From NCBI RefSeq assembly GCF_003063415.1, contig NZ_NESK01000005.1, positions 1-64,000 on the forward strand: 64,000 bases of DNA. Reading direction: 5' to 3'. The DNA comes from Limnohabitans sp. 2KL-17. Lineage in GTDB: Bacteria > Pseudomonadota > Gammaproteobacteria > Burkholderiales > Burkholderiaceae_C. Below, in pieces: positions 43,611-52,330 of this stretch (position 1 is its first letter; the number at the start of each line of letters is the position of its first letter). The position numbers and the translations under genes were made by a program. The notes below the pieces were generated by a model. That model was not told the origin of the DNA. It was given only the letters and a program-made list of their open reading frames with translations, and searched no databases.

Positions 43611-45572
43611 TCAGTAAGCCTGGCCCAGCTGACCGAGGATGGCCGGGTTTTCCAAGGTCGAAATATCCTGCGTGATCTCTTCACCTTTGGCCAGTGAACG
43701 CAACAGGCGGCGCATGATTTTGCCGGAACGGGTCTTGGGCAGGTTGTCGCCGAAGCGGATGTCTTTGGGCTTGGCGATTGGCCCGATTTCCTTGGCGATG
43801 TGTTCACGCAACTGCTTGGCAATCGCCTTGCCTTCTTCGCTGTTGGGCAACGAACGCTTGAGCACAACAAAGGCGCAAATGGCCTCGCCCGTGGTGTCAT
43901 CTGGGCGGCCCACCACGGCAGCTTCAGCAACCAGCTCGGTACAAGAGACCAGGGCAGATTCGATTTCCATGGTGCCCATGCGATGGCCCGACACGTTCAG
44001 CACATCGTCAATGCGCCCGGTGATGGTGAAGTAGCTGGTTTTCTCGTCGCGGATCGCACCATCGCCCGCCAGGTAATACTTGCCCTTGAAATCGTCGGGG
44101 TAATAGCTTTTCTTGAAGCGCTCGGGGTCACCCCAGATATTGCGGATCATGGCAGGCCATGGGCGTTTGACGACCAGAATGCCGCCTTGGCCGTTGGGCA
44201 TGTCCTTGCCGGTTTCGTCCACGATGGCGGCCTCGATGCCGGGGAATGGCAAGGTGCATGAGCCGGGCACCATGGGGGTCGCGCCCGGCAAGGGGGTGAT
44301 CATGTGACCACCGGTTTCGGTCTGCCAGAAAGTGTCCACAATCGGGCAGCGCCCGCCACCCACATGCTGGTGATACCACTCCCATGCTGCGGGGTTGATC
44401 GGCTCGCCGACCGAGCCCAGCAGACGCAGGCTGGACAGGTTGTAACTTTTGGGGTGTACGGCATCGTTGGCTTCAGCAGCCTTGATGAGCGAACGGATGG
44501 CGGTTGGCGCGGTGTAGAAGATCGAGACTTTGTGGTCCTGGATCATCTTCCAGAAGCGGCCTGCATCCGGAAAAGTGGGCACGCCCTCAAACACGATTTC
44601 GGTACCACCCAAAGACAAGGGACCGTAGGTGATGTAGGTGTGACCCGTGACCCAACCGATATCGGCGGTACACCAGAACACGTCATCCGCCTTCAGGTCA
44701 AACGTCCACTTGGTGGTTAATGCGGCGTGCAACAGGTAGCCGCCAGTGCTGTGCTGAACGCCTTTGGGCTTGCCGGTCGAGCCCGATGTATAGAGCAAGA
44801 ACAAGGGGTGCTCAGCGCCCACCCATTCAGGCTCGCAGGTGGTGGCTTGTTTGTCGGCCAAATCGGCCAGCCACAAATCACGGCCAGCCGTCATGGCGAT
44901 CTCGGAACCCGAGCGCTTGACGACCAGTACATTTTTGATGGCACCGCAGCCACCCAAAGCCAAGGCATCGTCGACGATGGATTTGAGGGGCAACTGTTTG
45001 CCACCGCGCACCTGGTGGTCGGCGGTGATCACAGCCACAGCACCTGTGTCTTCGATGCGGTCACGCAGCGACTGGGCCGAAAAACCGCCGAACACCACCG
45101 AGTGGGTCGCGCCGATGCGGGCGCAGGCTTGCATGGCGGCCACGCCGTCAATGGACATGGAGATGTAAATGACCACGCGGTCACCTTTGCGAATGCCCAG
45201 GCTCTTCAGGGCATTGGCGTACTGACAGGTCTTGACCAGCAACTGGCTGTAAGTGACCTTGGTGACTTCACCACCGTCGGCTTCAAAAATGATGGCGGTC
45301 TTATCGCCAAGGCCTTTTTCGACATTGCGGTCCAGGCAGTTGTAAGACGCATTCAAAGTACCGTCTTCGAACCACTTGAAAAAGGGCGCGTTGGATTCGT
45401 CGAGCACCTTGGTAAAAGGGGTCTTCCAGCTGATCAGCTCTCTGGCCAGACGCGCCCAATAGCCTTCGTAATCGGTTTCGGCTTCTTTGCACAGCGCCTC
45501 ATAGGCGGGCATGCCCGAGATGTGGGCGTTTTTCACGAAATCGGCGCTGGGCTGGTAAATGGTGGAACTCAT
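43611..45572 (-). CDS. acs: Acetyl-CoA synthetase
   Basis: Acs activates acetate to acetyl-CoA through acetyl-AMP. The 653-residue protein (E. coli 652) has the AMP-binding motif [11 protein letters not shown] (about 266), [12 protein letters not shown], the [16 protein letters not shown] hinge and the C-terminal acetylatable lysine in [15 protein letters not shown] 45572 follows GAGGAGACAA at a good distance. It is transcribed alone toward the Bug gene. Confidence 0.96.
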   Translation of the reverse strand: MSSTIYQPSADFVKNAHISGMPAYEALCKEAETDYEGYWARLARELISWKTPFTKVLDESNAPFFKWFEDGTLNASYNCLDRNVEKGLGDKTAIIFEADGGEVTKVTYSQLLVKTCQYANALKSLGIRKGDRVVIYISMSIDGVAAMQACARIGATHSVVFGGFSAQSLRDRIEDTGAVAVITADHQVRGGKQLPLKSIVDDALALGGCGAIKNVLVVKRSGSEIAMTAGRDLWLADLADKQATTCEPEWVGAEHPLFLLYTSGSTGKPKGVQHSTGGYLLHAALTTKWTFDLKADDVFWCTADIGWVTGHTYITYGPLSLGGTEIVFEGVPTFPDAGRFWKMIQDHKVSIFYTAPTAIRSLIKAAEANDAVHPKSYNLSSLRLLGSVGEPINPAAWEWYHQHVGGGRCPIVDTFWQTETGGHMITPLPGATPMVPGSCTLPFPGIEAAIVDETGKDMPNGQGGILVVKRPWPAMIRNIWGDPERFKKSYYPDDFKGKYYLAGDGAIRDEKTSYFTITGRIDDVLNVSGHRMGTMEIESALVSCTELVAEAAVVGRPDDTTGEAICAFVVLKRSLPNSEEGKAIAKQLREHIAKEIGPIAKPKDIRFGDNLPKTRSGKIMRRLLRSLAKGEEITQDISTLENPAILGQLGQAY

Positions 45573-45749
45573 CAGAATTGTCTCCTCAATGACATAGTCG
45601 TTTTTTAACTGATGCAAATGTCTGCTTTCGCTCTTACAAAGCACTGACTGACATCAGGCTTGCATTCAACCGATATTTAATCGCACTTCTACCACCTAAA
45701 ATCAGGGTTCGCCCCAAGGCACCGCCTTTATGCAACTTCCAGGAAAACC

Positions 45750-46352
45750 ATGTTCAACAAGCAGCCCGCCCCTCAAGGCAAATTGAGCCCCCTGAGCAGC
45801 TTTATTTTTGCCAGCCGATGGCTGCAATTGCCTTTGTATTTGGGACTGATCGCCGCACAAGCGGTCTATGTGTTCCATTTTTGGGTTGAATTGGTCCACC
45901 TGCTCGAAGCGGCATTTGGCAGCCAGACCGCACTGCAGGCCCTGGTCAGCAGCATCGGCTACAAAGCCGATGCGCCGCTCACTGCCCTGAATGAAACGGT
46001 GATCATGCTGGTCGTGCTGGCCCTGATTGACGTGGTCATGATTTCGAACTTGCTGATCATGGTCATCGTGGGTGGTTACGAAACCTTTGTTTCGCGCCTG
46101 AACCTTGAAGGCCATCCGGACCAGCCCGAGTGGTTAAGTCACGTCAACGCCTCTGTGCTCAAAGTGAAACTGGGCACAGCCATCATCGGTATCAGCTCGA
46201 TCCACTTGCTCAAGACCTTTATCAATGCCGCCAACTACGACGAAAAAGTGCTGATGTGGCAAACCATCATTCACATGGCTTTCTTGCTCAGCGCGATCGC
46301 CATTGCCTACGCAGACCGGCTGATGTCGCACCACGACAAATCCGGCCACTGA
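45750..46352 (+). CDS. UPF0114/TIGR00645 family membrane protein (YqhA-like)
   Basis: The 200-residue protein has four predicted membrane helices and the TIGR00645/UPF0114 pattern: LSSFIFASRWLQLPLYLGLI near the N-terminus, ETVIMLVVLALIDVVMISNL, and MVIVGGYETFVSRLNL in the middle. E. coli YqhA is the reference; its role is unknown, though a channel-like function has been suggested for relatives. It precedes the fumarase gene by 40 bases on the same strand. Confidence 0.87.
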   Translation: MFNKQPAPQGKLSPLSSFIFASRWLQLPLYLGLIAAQAVYVFHFWVELVHLLEAAFGSQTALQALVSSIGYKADAPLTALNETVIMLVVLALIDVVMISNLLIMVIVGGYETFVSRLNLEGHPDQPEWLSHVNASVLKVKLGTAIIGISSIHLLKTFINAANYDEKVLMWQTIIHMAFLLSAIAIAYADRLMSHHDKSGH

Positions 46353-46392
46353 TCACACCCCATTCGTCGACCACCCACCGGACCCACTCACC

Positions 46393-47946
46393 ATGACCAC
46401 CGTCATCCAACAAGCCGACCTGATCGAATCCGTCGCCGCCGCGCTCCAATACATTAGCTACTACCACCCGGCTGACTACATCGCGCACCTCGCCAAAGCT
46501 TACGAGCGCGAGCAAAGCCCTGCCGCCAAGGACGCGATCGCGCAAATCTTGACCAACAGCAAGATGAGCGCCACCGGCCACCGTCCAATTTGCCAGGACA
46601 CCGGTATCGTGAACGTGTTTCTGAAGGTGGGCATGGACGTGCGCTGGGAAGGGTTCACGGGCAGCTTGGACGACGCCATCAATGAAGGGGTGCGTCGTGG
46701 CTACAACCACCCGGACAACACGCTGCGTGCATCGGTCGTTTCAGACCCGCACTTCAACCGCAAGAACACCAAGGACAACACGCCTGCGGTGATCTTCACC
46801 GAGATCGTGCCGGGCAACCGGCTCGACGTGACCGTGGCAGCCAAGGGCGGTGGTAGCGAGAACAAATCCAAAATGATCATGCTCAACCCCGGTGACAGCA
46901 TCGTGGACTGGGTTTTGAAAACCGTGCCCACCATGGGCGCGGGCTGGTGCCCACCCGGCATGCTGGGCATCGGCATTGGTGGCACCGCAGAGAAAGCCGT
47001 GCTCATGGCCAAGGAAAGCCTGATGGACGACCTGGACATGTACCAGTTGCTCGAAAAATCCAGCAAAGGCGAGAAGCTCGACCAAGTTGAAGACATGCGC
47101 CTGGAGCTTTATCACAAGGTCAACGCACTGGGCATTGGCGCCCAGGGTCTTGGTGGCCTGACCACCGTGCTGGACGTCAAGATCAAGATGTACCCCACCC
47201 ATGCCGCGTCCAAGCCCGTGGCCATGATCCCCAACTGCGCGGCCACCCGCCACGCACACTTTGTGCTCGACGGCTCCGGCCCGACCTACCTGGAAGCCCC
47301 ATCGCTGGACCTTTGGCCCAACGTGAACTGGGCGCCCGACACTGAAAAAAGCAAACGCGTCGACCTGAACGCACTGACGCCCGCCGAGGTGGCCAGTTGG
47401 AAGCCCGGCCAGACCTTGCTGCTCAACGGCAAGATGCTGACCGGCCGAGATGCCGCGCACAAACGCATACAAGACATGTTGGCCAAGGGCGAGTCACTAC
47501 CGGTTGACTTCACCAACCGCGTGATTTACTACGTTGGTCCGGTGGACCCCGTGGGCGACGAAGCCGTGGGCCCTGCAGGCCCCACCACGGCCACCCGCAT
47601 GGACGGCTTCACGGAAATGATGCTGGCCCAGACGGGCCTGATCGCGATGATCGGCAAGGCCGAGCGCGGCCCGGTCGCCATCGAAGCCATCAAGAAGCAC
47701 AAATCAGCTTATCTGATGGCTGTGGGCGGTGCGGCTTATTTGGTGTCCAAGGCCATCAAGCACGCCAGGGTGGTGGGCTTTGCCGACATGGGCATGGAAG
47801 CCATCTACGAATTTGACGTGGTCGACATGCCTGTCACGGTGGCCGTGGACTCGGGCGGTACAAGCGCGCACATTACGGGCCCAGCCGAATGGCAAAAGCG
47901 CATCGCCACAGGCGAGTTCAAAGGCATTGGCGTGACCGCTGCCTGA
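46393..47946 (+). CDS. fumA: Fumarate hydratase, class I (iron-sulfur)
   Basis: The 517-residue enzyme interconverts fumarate and malate in the TCA cycle with a [4Fe-4S] cluster. The alpha domain holds PICQDTGIVNVFLKVG with the cluster Cys, GGGSENKSKMIML and CPPGMLGIGIGGTAEKA; the C-terminal beta domain holds GPTTATRMDGFTEMML and the end region of the family. The N- and C-domains are fused as in E. coli FumA/FumB. Class I enzymes are oxygen-sensitive. Confidence 0.94.
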   Translation: MTTVIQQADLIESVAAALQYISYYHPADYIAHLAKAYEREQSPAAKDAIAQILTNSKMSATGHRPICQDTGIVNVFLKVGMDVRWEGFTGSLDDAINEGVRRGYNHPDNTLRASVVSDPHFNRKNTKDNTPAVIFTEIVPGNRLDVTVAAKGGGSENKSKMIMLNPGDSIVDWVLKTVPTMGAGWCPPGMLGIGIGGTAEKAVLMAKESLMDDLDMYQLLEKSSKGEKLDQVEDMRLELYHKVNALGIGAQGLGGLTTVLDVKIKMYPTHAASKPVAMIPNCAATRHAHFVLDGSGPTYLEAPSLDLWPNVNWAPDTEKSKRVDLNALTPAEVASWKPGQTLLLNGKMLTGRDAAHKRIQDMLAKGESLPVDFTNRVIYYVGPVDPVGDEAVGPAGPTTATRMDGFTEMMLAQTGLIAMIGKAERGPVAIEAIKKHKSAYLMAVGGAAYLVSKAIKHARVVGFADMGMEAIYEFDVVDMPVTVAVDSGGTSAHITGPAEWQKRIATGEFKGIGVTAA

Positions 47947-47980
47947 ATGAGATCGGTGGTGGCCATTGACCCCACCGAAA

Positions 47981-48002
47981 ACCGACTCATGACCGACTCA
48001 TG
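47981..48002 (+). repeat. Tandem 11-base duplication at the murI start
   Basis: ACCGACTCATG occurs twice in a row. The first copy creates ATG 47989, a five-codon reading frame (M-T-D-S-stop) whose TGA overlaps the murI ATG at 48000. Confidence 0.8.
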
Positions 48003-48851
48003 ATCGAATCCCCCATCGGCGTTTTTGACAGCGGTATCGGCGGCCTGAGTGTTTTGCAGTCGCTGCAGTTGGCTCTGCCTGCTGAACACTTTGTCTATTG
48101 GGCCGACAGCGGGCATGCGCCTTATGGTGAAAAATCCGATTTGTTTGTGCGCCAGCGCAGCCTGGCCATTGCCGACCACCTGATCCGCCAACACCACATC
48201 AAGGCTTTGGTCGTGGCCTGCAACACGGCCACGGCAGCAGCCATCCATGCGCTTAGGCAGCAGCATCCCCACCTCATCATTGTTGGGGTCGAGCCCGCCT
48301 TGAAACCTGCCTTGAAAATAAGCCAGACCGGGCACATCGGTGTGATCGGGACTCGCGGCACGCTGGGCAGTGAGAAATTCCACCGCTTGCTGAGCAGCCT
48401 GCAAGGTCATGCCCACTTCACAGTGCAAGCCTGCAAGGGGCTGGCGCTGGCGATTGAGCAATCGACCGATACGGCATCTGGGAACCAGGCTTCACAACGA
48501 ATCACCCAACTGCTGGAAAGTTACACTGGCGAAATGGGTCAATTCGGGCAAGGCCCTGGCCAAATCGACACCTTGGTACTGGGTTGCACGCACTATGTAT
48601 TTGCCCAGAACGAGTTGCAGCATGTGCTTGGCTCGAAAATTCATCTGGTGTCTACCGGAGAGCCCGTGGCACGGCAAACCCGGCGATTGCTCGAAGCCGC
48701 ATCGCTGTTGCGCGAGGGCCCTGGTCCCCAAGCGCTTTCAGCACGCATCAGCTTGCTGAGCAACGGTGATTTGATCGGCCTGCAAGCGGCGGCGACCCGT
48801 TGGCTGGGTCTGCCGCCATCAAATTGCCAACGGGCAGATTCCCATGTTTGA
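48000..48851 (+). CDS. murI: Glutamate racemase
   Basis: MurI makes D-glutamate for peptidoglycan. The 283-residue protein has both catalytic cysteines in context: VACNTATAAA (about residue 74) and LGCTHYVF (about 198), and the N-terminal FDSGIGGLSVL. There is no clear ribosome site before ATG 48000; a four-residue upstream frame overlaps it. It ends on the base before the stop of the convergent MFS gene. Confidence 0.94.
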   Translation: MIESPIGVFDSGIGGLSVLQSLQLALPAEHFVYWADSGHAPYGEKSDLFVRQRSLAIADHLIRQHHIKALVVACNTATAAAIHALRQQHPHLIIVGVEPALKPALKISQTGHIGVIGTRGTLGSEKFHRLLSSLQGHAHFTVQACKGLALAIEQSTDTASGNQASQRITQLLESYTGEMGQFGQGPGQIDTLVLGCTHYVFAQNELQHVLGSKIHLVSTGEPVARQTRRLLEAASLLREGPGPQALSARISLLSNGDLIGLQAAATRWLGLPPSNCQRADSHV

Positions 48852-50180
48852 TCAGCCCTGACCACGCACTTGAACCGGCTCCTGAGCCATACGGCGCCCA
48901 CGTTCCACGTTGACCGGCATGAGCAAAACCAGACCCAGGACGAACAACAGCGATGTCGAGCCAATGGCGATTCGCTGATTGCCGCCGCTGAGCCAGGTGA
49001 TCAGGCCATAGCTCAAAGGCCCCAGAATGCTGGCCAGCCGAATGGCAAAAGTCCACAGGCCGAAGAACTCGCCAAGGCGTGCGGACGGGATCATCAGGCC
49101 AGCCATGGCACGCCCCGACGACTGGCTGGAGCCCATGCAGACCCCGGCAATGGCAGCAGCCCACCAGAACACCTCTTTGGTGCTCGACAAAGCAGCGATC
49201 ACGCAAGTCAGGATCCATCCCAGCAAGGTCAAGGACAAAGCCAGCTTGTGACCGATCTTGTCTTGCGCGTAGCCAAAGATAAAAGCACCCACAAAAGCGG
49301 CCAAGTTCAGGACAAAGATCAAGACCATGGTTTCTTGCGGTTGAAACCCGATGACTTGCTCGGCGTAAATGGCCGCCAATGAGATCGCCACAGCCACCCC
49401 GCCCTGGTAGGCCACGGCGCAAGCCATCAAGCGCGTGAAGTCCTCATAGGGACGGGCATCACGGAATGTTTTTTGAAGGCCTCGCAAACTTTGCAGCATG
49501 CCGAGCACAGGCGCGTTGGGCTGAGGCACGGCGTGCTCTCGCATCAGGGAAAAAGTCACACACGCCGCAGCGCCGTAAACAAGGGCGGTGATCACCATGG
49601 TCACTGGCACAAATTGGCTGCCCGTTTCACCGTGGGCTTGAGCCGCCAGCACATAAGCCAGGCAAGCGCCAAGGGTCAGCATGCCGCCAACGTAGCCCAT
49701 GGCCCAACCCCAACCGCTGACGCGCCCCATGGCATGGGGTTTGGCGAGTTCGGGTAAAAACGAAGCGGTCAAAGACTCGCCGTAAGAGAAAAACGTGTTG
49801 GAAACAACCAAGAGCAGTAATCCAAGCGCCACCTGCCCCGGCCCAACCCATGCCAAGGCCGCCGTGCTCAACACACAAGCAACCGTGACAAGCACCAACA
49901 ATCGTTTTTTACCGGCTGTGCGATCGGCCCAGGCACCCAAACCGGGCATGGTGAGCATGACGATCGCATAAGAAACGCTCAACCCCGCAGTCCAGGCCAA
50001 CGTAGCCCAAGCAGCGCCATCGGCCACCCCCCCGACAAAATAGGCTGCAAAGACAGCGGTGATGACCACGGTGGTGTAGCCCGAATTGGCAAAGTCGTAC
50101 ATGGCCCAGCCAAAAACCTCGCGCCAGAGAACACCAGGGTTAAGGGCCTCACGCGAAAACATGGCGGGCTTGGCAGTCAA
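48852..50180 (-). CDS. UMF1/Atg22-type MFS transporter
   Basis: The 442-residue membrane protein has 12 helices and the start of the UMF1 family (EVFGWAMYDFANSGYTTVVITAVFAAYF), with GWGWAMGYVGGML and GSSQSSGRAMAGLMIP in later helices. Bacterial members are of unknown substrate; the yeast relative Atg22 exports amino acids from the vacuole. ATG 50180 or ATG 50162 may be the start. The stop codon touches the murI stop on the other strand, so the two transcripts must overlap. Confidence 0.83.
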   Translation of the reverse strand: MTAKPAMFSREALNPGVLWREVFGWAMYDFANSGYTTVVITAVFAAYFVGGVADGAAWATLAWTAGLSVSYAIVMLTMPGLGAWADRTAGKKRLLVLVTVACVLSTAALAWVGPGQVALGLLLLVVSNTFFSYGESLTASFLPELAKPHAMGRVSGWGWAMGYVGGMLTLGACLAYVLAAQAHGETGSQFVPVTMVITALVYGAAACVTFSLMREHAVPQPNAPVLGMLQSLRGLQKTFRDARPYEDFTRLMACAVAYQGGVAVAISLAAIYAEQVIGFQPQETMVLIFVLNLAAFVGAFIFGYAQDKIGHKLALSLTLLGWILTCVIAALSSTKEVFWWAAAIAGVCMGSSQSSGRAMAGLMIPSARLGEFFGLWTFAIRLASILGPLSYGLITWLSGGNQRIAIGSTSLLFVLGLVLLMPVNVERGRRMAQEPVQVRGQG

Positions 50181-50182
50181 TT

Positions 50183-50818
50183 TCAGTGGAGATGGCGTGG
50201 TCGGCGACCGCCGCCACCACCGCCATGGCCGCTGCTGCTGCCACCCGAACCCCGTGGCGGCTTGCCCAACTCGAGCGAGCTGACCAAATTGTCAAAACGC
50301 TGACTGAATAATTTGTCGATCTCTGCCACAACGCCAGACAACTCGGAGCCATCAAAATGGCGCTCCATCATGTTCACCACATCATGGATCAGCAAGTCAC
50401 GCTGGGCTTGCATGATCGCGCCAGGATCAGGACCGACAAACAGCATCACAAAATCATCTCGTGATTCAGCGCCGCTGGCTTCATCTTCATCGTCAAATTC
50501 AGTGTCGTAAAAAGTGACTTCTATTTGAGCGCCTGCGACCGACAAATCATTGAGGTTCATGCACAGTTCGTCCATGACCATGCGGAAATCATCTTCCCCA
50601 CGAACTGTCCAGCACATTTGAAGCCGATGCAGACTTGCGTCAAAACGAATACCTGGCTCTTCCTCGTAAAGGCTGGTCGAACCCTCGCTCAGCGTGCGAG
50701 CGCCAGCGTAATGCCATAGCGGCTTGAGTGCTTCCTGAATGGCTTTGATGTCGGTGCCTGGCTTGATCGGCACATCACCATGCACATGAATTTCAAGCGT
50801 TGCATTGTCGTTTGTCAT
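50183..50818 (-). CDS. Conserved-looking hypothetical protein with Gly/His-rich tail
   Basis: A 211-residue cytosolic protein that I do not recognise. Residues 1-170 are mixed alpha/beta and acidic, with TVRGEDDFRMVMDELCMNLNDLSV and AQRDLLIHDVVNMMERHFDGSELSG as the likely core parts. The last 25 residues are Gly/Ser/His/Arg-rich (GHGGGGGGRRPRHLH), a possible metal- or nucleic-acid-binding tail. It lies two bases upstream of the UMF1 gene on the same strand and 20 bases after tRNA-Leu. Confidence 0.6.
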   Translation of the reverse strand: MTNDNATLEIHVHGDVPIKPGTDIKAIQEALKPLWHYAGARTLSEGSTSLYEEEPGIRFDASLHRLQMCWTVRGEDDFRMVMDELCMNLNDLSVAGAQIEVTFYDTEFDDEDEASGAESRDDFVMLFVGPDPGAIMQAQRDLLIHDVVNMMERHFDGSELSGVVAEIDKLFSQRFDNLVSSLELGKPPRGSGGSSSGHGGGGGGRRPRHLH

Positions 50819-50837
50819 GATGGTGTTTTGGTAACAA

Positions 50838-50929
50838 TGGTGCCCCGAGCCGGAATCGAACCGGCACGCCCCTTTTCAGGAAGCAACGGATTTTAAGTCC
50901 GGTGTGTCTACCGATTTCACCACCGGGGC
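50838..50929 (-). tRNA. tRNA-Leu (TAA)
   Basis: The minus strand folds with acceptor GCCCCGG/CTCGGGGC, anticodon TAA within CTTAAAA, a long variable arm as in class II tRNAs, T arm GGTTCGATTCC and encoded CCA. The span is 92 bases, somewhat longer than average because of the variable arm. Confidence 0.93.
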
Positions 50930-50968
50930 AGAAACTCTATTGTGCCTTGATAAACCCGATTTACGGGC

Positions 50969-51361
50969 TCAATCCATCTGCAAGTTCTGCATGGCCAATA
51001 CAAAAAACGTCACCACACTCAGGTAGCCGACCGTCCAAAAAATTGTGCGGAACAGCGCCTTGTCGGCCAGGTAACACGCCACATAGGCCACCCGTGTCGC
51101 CACAAACAAAGCGGCCAAAAGGTCAACCATAAAAGGATCGACACCCGTCAGCAGCGCCAACAGCACACCCACCGCAAAGAAAGGAAAAGCCTCAAAGCAA
51201 TTGGCCTGGGCCGCATTGGCTCTCGCTCTGTAGCCACCTTGGTGCGACAACCAGGCGCGGGGGTCGTGGTTGTCATAGCCTTTGGCACCCGCCTTGGCAA
51301 TGCCGGCACAAACCATGGGCATCAAACCCGCCACCAACACGGATGCGTAAGAAATCACCAT
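50969..51361 (-). CDS. MAPEG family membrane protein
   Basis: A 130-residue protein with four membrane helices of the MAPEG (microsomal glutathione transferase-like) family. DPRAWLSHQGGYRARANAAQANCFEAFPFFAVG holds the conserved Arg-Ala-x-Ala-Gln-x-Asn stretch and the Glu-x-x-Pro motif (in two parts) and VATRVAYVACYLAD follows. Bacterial members may conjugate glutathione to hydrophobic compounds; activity is not certain. ATG 51361 is preferred; ATG 51373 gives four extra residues. Confidence 0.83.
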   Translation of the reverse strand: MVISYASVLVAGLMPMVCAGIAKAGAKGYDNHDPRAWLSHQGGYRARANAAQANCFEAFPFFAVGVLLALLTGVDPFMVDLLAALFVATRVAYVACYLADKALFRTIFWTVGYLSVVTFFVLAMQNLQMD

Positions 51362-51423
51362 CACAGACTCCATTGACTGTTCAACCTAACAAATTGAGCC
51401 ACGTCATTTTTGACAGCCCCAAC

Positions 51424-51450
51424 AAAAAAGCCACTGAACTTCAGTGGCTT
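51424..51450 (-). terminator. Terminator of the small basic gene
   Basis: An 11-base-pair hairpin (AAGCCACTGAA / TTCAGTGGCTT, one base between arms) is followed on the minus strand by a T run. It lies 40 bases after the stop of the gene at 51490. Confidence 0.85.
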
Positions 51451-51489
51451 GGGCTTAAAAGGCCCGGCACAAGCCAGACCCAACCGCAA

Positions 51490-51660
51490 TCAACCGCCTT
51501 TTTTGGAGCGCTTGCCTGGGTTTTTCTTGCTGCGTGTCGCCACACCTCGCTCCAGGCTGACGCGCTGACCACGGCCAGCCGTGCGCAGGTTAACGCCAGG
51601 CAATGCGGGCAGTGGCTGAGTGAATTTACGGTCTGCTTCGGTGACGATTTTGTTGCCCAT
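51490..51660 (-). CDS. Small basic hypothetical protein (56 residues)
   Basis: An intact short gene: ATG 51660 with CTGGAG seven bases upstream, 56 codons, and a strong terminator directly after it. The protein starts MGNKIVTEADRKFTQPL and ends SKKNPGKRSKKGG. It has no signal peptide or membrane helix, is strongly basic at the C-terminus, and has no cysteine. I do not recognise a family; a ribosome- or nucleic-acid-bound protein is plausible. It is divergent from the unknown gene pair at 51791. Confidence 0.6.
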   Translation of the reverse strand: MGNKIVTEADRKFTQPLPALPGVNLRTAGRGQRVSLERGVATRSKKNPGKRSKKGG

Positions 51661-51790
51661 CTACGGCTCCAGATAAATAATGCAAAGCGGTATTAAGCCA
51701 CAAGATCTGGCCATTTTGAACAGATGTCCTTTCAAGTTGGCCTGAATGCACCCAGGAAGGCGACATTTCAACTGGCGATAAACTGGCCCC

Positions 51791-52330
51791 ATGGACTTCA
51801 CCACCCTGCTGATCGTGGCCTATTTCGGCTTGCTGGCGATAAACCTTCGCAAACGCTGGGGCATTCTCGATGGCCCTTGGCTATTTTTCTTTCGGGCGTT
51901 CTTTCCAAATTGGAAGTTTTACCACGGGATCAGCCAAGCACCCCGTCTGTATGTTCGGGGCCAAACTGCCCCTGGGGCCTGGACCGACTGGCGCCTGGTC
52001 TACCCCAGACTGACAAGACGGGGATGGCACTTGGTTCACAACCCTGCGGTCAATTTGGCGCTGACACATCAAAATTTGGTCGATCATCTGGCCAACGACA
52101 TCAACGACCTGCCCGATGGCGCCGACATCCGAGAGCGGGTCACCTACCAACTGGTCAGCCGACTGGCACAGCAAGCCATTGCAGGGGCCTGTTGGGGCAA
52201 TCAACCCATGATCGCGCAAGAACCGGTGCACCCTCTTTTGGCTTTTCAATTTGAAGTGAGGATGGAACTCCCTGAAGGTCAACGCAGTGAACTCATGCTC
52301 CAGTCTCCAGCGATAACCACATGGAATTAA
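51791..52330 (+). CDS. Hypothetical membrane-anchored protein, possibly SdpA-like
   Basis: A 179-residue protein with one N-terminal membrane helix (TTLLIVAYFGLLAINL) and an externally placed or cytosolic domain. The segment after the helix, FFRAFFPNWKFYHGISQAPRLYVRG, has the arrangement F-P-x-W-x-F/Y ... P-x-L-Y-x-R that recalls SdpA/DUF5819 partners of HTTM-domain proteins. The middle is charged and helical. Its stop overlaps the next gene by 10 bases, so the two form one unit. Without a search the SdpA link is a guess. Confidence 0.5.
   Translation: MDFTTLLIVAYFGLLAINLRKRWGILDGPWLFFFRAFFPNWKFYHGISQAPRLYVRGQTAPGAWTDWRLVYPRLTRRGWHLVHNPAVNLALTHQNLVDHLANDINDLPDGADIRERVTYQLVSRLAQQAIAGACWGNQPMIAQEPVHPLLAFQFEVRMELPEGQRSELMLQSPAITTWN

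Noticed and set aside
44727-45608. 293-codon plus-strand frame
   Set aside because: Antisense shadow of acs.
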